DNA of 64,000 nt, taken from NCBI GenBank assembly GCA_902537055.1, contig CACAZW010000002.1, forward strand, positions 61,001-125,000, read 5' to 3'. The notes beneath the pieces are model-generated. The model had not been told where the DNA came from. It saw only the letters and a program-made list of their open reading frames with translations, and searched no databases. Both the position numbers and the translations under genes were made by a program. Source of the stretch: an uncultured Pelagibacteraceae bacterium (GTDB lineage Bacteria > Pseudomonadota > Alphaproteobacteria > Pelagibacterales > Pelagibacteraceae). Positions 61,894 to 64,000 of the stretch are shown piece by piece; position 1 is the stretch's first letter; each line of letters starts with the position of its first letter.

Positions 61894-61912
61894 ATATTAA
61901 TAATCTAATATC

Positions 61913-61940
61913 TTGATTTATTAATATTATTATTTATAAG
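61913..61940 (+). promoter_or_regulatory. Candidate rRNA operon promoter
   Basis: TTGATT (61913-61918) and TATAAG (61935-61940) are 16 bases apart, followed by a G/C-rich discriminator CGGACC, unusual in this AT-rich genome and typical of stringently controlled stable-RNA promoters. Transcription would start near 61947, giving a 16S leader of about 170 bases. It is the best match in the 227-base gap but is unproven. Confidence 0.5.
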
Positions 61941-61950
61941 CGGACCACTC

Positions 61951-61986
61951 AACATTAAAAAATGTTAATTATTGGTTAAAACCAAT
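61951..61986 (+). repeat. Two small perfect palindromes in the rRNA leader
   Basis: AACATT-AAAA-AATGTT (61951-61966) and ATTGGTT-AA-AACCAAT (61971-61986) lie next to each other just after the predicted transcription start. They could be antitermination or protein-binding hairpins of the leader, or operator sites if the promoter is elsewhere. I see no classical boxA sequence here. Confidence 0.4.
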
Positions 61987-62009
61987 TAGCTATTTAAAAA
62001 GTTTATATT

Positions 62010-62035
62010 TTAAGAAGAGAAGTGTGGACGGTTAA
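62010..62035 (+). other. Pre-16S processing stem, 5' half
   Basis: TTAAGAAGAGAAGTGTGGAC and the following GGTTAA can pair with 63648-63673 downstream of 16S across 26 positions with one U-U mismatch and two G-U pairs. Such long stems looping out the 16S sequence are the standard RNase III substrate in bacterial rRNA operons. Confidence 0.85.
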
Positions 62036-62120
62036 GGTTACCAAAATTTGTCGTGCACACTTCAACATTAAATAAATATTATTCTTAGTATTTATTTAGA
62101 AGCTAGTGTGCGCCGTTTTT

Positions 62121-63596
<1,476 letters not shown>

Positions 63597-63647
63597 TAAG
63601 GATGATTAAGAATTATTTCTTAATCTAAAAAATATAACAGGATAATG

Positions 63648-63673
63648 TTGACCGTCCTCATTTCTCTTCTTAA
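63648..63673 (+). other. Pre-16S processing stem, 3' half
   Basis: TTGACCGTCCTCATTTCTCT and the following TCTTAA are the complement of 62010-62035 (one mismatch, two G-U pairs). It lies between the 16S 3' end and tRNA-Ile; the rest of the 104-base spacer is AT-rich with a small AAGAAT/ATTTCTT-type inverted repeat. Confidence 0.85.
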
Positions 63674-63700
63674 GATTTGTGTTACACTCTTCTGCGAAAG

Positions 63701-63777
63701 GGGCCGGTAGCTCAGTTGGTTAGAGCACACCCTTGATAAGGGTGGGGTCGAAAGTTCGAGTCTTTCTCGGCCCACCA
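63701..63777 (+). tRNA. tRNA-Ile (anticodon GAT)
   Basis: Acceptor GGGCCGG pairs with TCGGCCC (last pair G-U), discriminator A, encoded CCA. Anticodon stem CACCC/GGGTG with loop TTGATAA gives GAT. T-arm GAAAG-TTCGAGT-CTTTC. First of the two spacer tRNAs of the rRNA operon, 9 bases before tRNA-Ala. Confidence 0.98.
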
Positions 63778-63786
63778 TTAAATACT

Positions 63787-63862
63787 GGGGGATTAGCTCA
63801 GCTGGGAGAGCGCCTGATTTGCATTCAGGAGGTCAGCGGTTCGATCCCGCTATCCTCCACCA
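63787..63862 (+). tRNA. tRNA-Ala (anticodon TGC)
   Basis: Acceptor GGGGGAT pairs with ATCCTCC (third pair G-U, matching the G3-U70 Ala identity element), discriminator A, encoded CCA. Anticodon stem CCTGA/TCAGG with loop TTTGCAT gives TGC. T-arm AGCGG-TTCGATC-CCGCT. Second spacer tRNA; a 23S gene is expected just beyond the right edge. Confidence 0.98.
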
Positions 63863-63920
63863 AGAGACACACAGCTATTTAAAATTGTAAAAAAATATAA
63901 AATTATCAATATCTATATCC

Positions 63921-63971
63921 GATTGTTTATAAAATAGAACAATCAGAAGATATTCGAAATGATGAATATCT
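63921..63971 (+). repeat. Two hairpins in the tRNA-Ala to 23S spacer
   Basis: GATTGTT (63921-63927) pairs with AACAATC (63938-63944), and AGATATTC (63948-63955) pairs with GAATATCT (63964-63971). They stand 3 bases apart in the AT-rich spacer after tRNA-Ala. They may be processing or antitermination elements; part of the 5' arm of the 23S processing stem may also lie here, but its partner is outside the window. Nothing coding is seen between 63863 and 64000. Confidence 0.5.
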
Positions 63972-64000
63972 AAAAAAATTTAATTCAACACAGAATTTTT

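Overview
The window is a dense, AT-rich bacterial chromosome segment with the gene content and order of the SAR11 clade ('Candidatus Pelagibacter' and relatives, Alphaproteobacteria). The grounds are: gene spacing of a few bases or 1-47 bp overlaps almost throughout; alphaproteobacterial markers and order (gcrA, DUF2948 between murA and hisD, DUF4167 after prmC, rpsA-ihfB, trpFBA-accD-folC-trxA, an NDUFA9-like protein, membrane-anchored cytochrome c); a tRNA-His without G-1 and with A73; and a 16S-tRNA-Ile-tRNA-Ala rRNA operon. I see no insertion sequence, prophage, integrase or CRISPR array, and no gene-free stretch over 300 bases.

Layout. 1-1061 (minus): aroB (cut by the left edge) and aroK. 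1158-5196 (plus): a tiny membrane peptide, a large exported protein of unknown function, def, fmt, truA. 5186-12474 (minus): one long unit rpmH-rnpA-yidD-yidC-argB-HAD phosphatase-dapD-dapE-HDAC-like deacetylase-SET methyltransferase. 12559-17843 (plus, with a tRNA-Thr on the minus strand): DedA-like protein, two small basic proteins, dcd, murA, DUF2948, hisD, infA, tRNA-Phe, cold-shock protein. 17844-22135 (plus): a structured region with a His-codon-rich mini-ORF, then tRNA-His, hisS, hisZ, a sulfotransferase and hisG. 22177-25929 (plus): rmuC, an MGME1-like nuclease, exonuclease I, trxA. 25926-38498 (minus): folC, accD, trpA, trpB, trpF, pyrF, ihfB, rpsA, cmk, aroA, lptB, lptC, kdsD, rnd (listed left to right; transcribed from rnd toward folC). 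38515-47360: NDUFA9-like protein, SHOCT protein, gcrA (minus), argD, argF, cytochrome c (minus), kdsB, pheA, SRP RNA, dnaX, ybaB, recR. 47369-61893: glcB (minus), accA, secA (minus), argJ, DUF1178, ubiG (minus), lysC, ispG, prfA, prmC, DUF4167, an M23 peptidase (minus). 61913-64000: rRNA promoter and leader, 16S rRNA, tRNA-Ile, tRNA-Ala and the start of the spacer toward a 23S gene outside the window.

Functionally this is a core-genome segment: aromatic amino acids (aroA, aroB, aroK, pheA, trpA, trpB, trpF), arginine through the acetyl-ornithine cycle (argJ, argB, argD, argF), lysine/diaminopimelate (lysC, dapD, dapE), histidine (hisD, hisZ, hisG), fatty-acid carboxyltransferase (accA, accD), LPS/Kdo supply and transport (kdsD, kdsB, lptB, lptC), protein export (secA, yidC, SRP RNA) and translation.

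The points most worth checking are the mini-ORF with four His codons in six, placed directly before the tRNA-His/hisS/hisZ/hisG cluster; a cytidylate kinase lacking the Walker-A lysine; acetyl-CoA carboxylase alpha with a C-terminal membrane tail; a SET methyltransferase next to a histone-deacetylase-like enzyme; lptC followed directly by lptB with no lptA; a sulfotransferase embedded in the his cluster; and a group of three DNA-end-processing genes. All calls come from reading the sequence; no searches or structure predictions were run.
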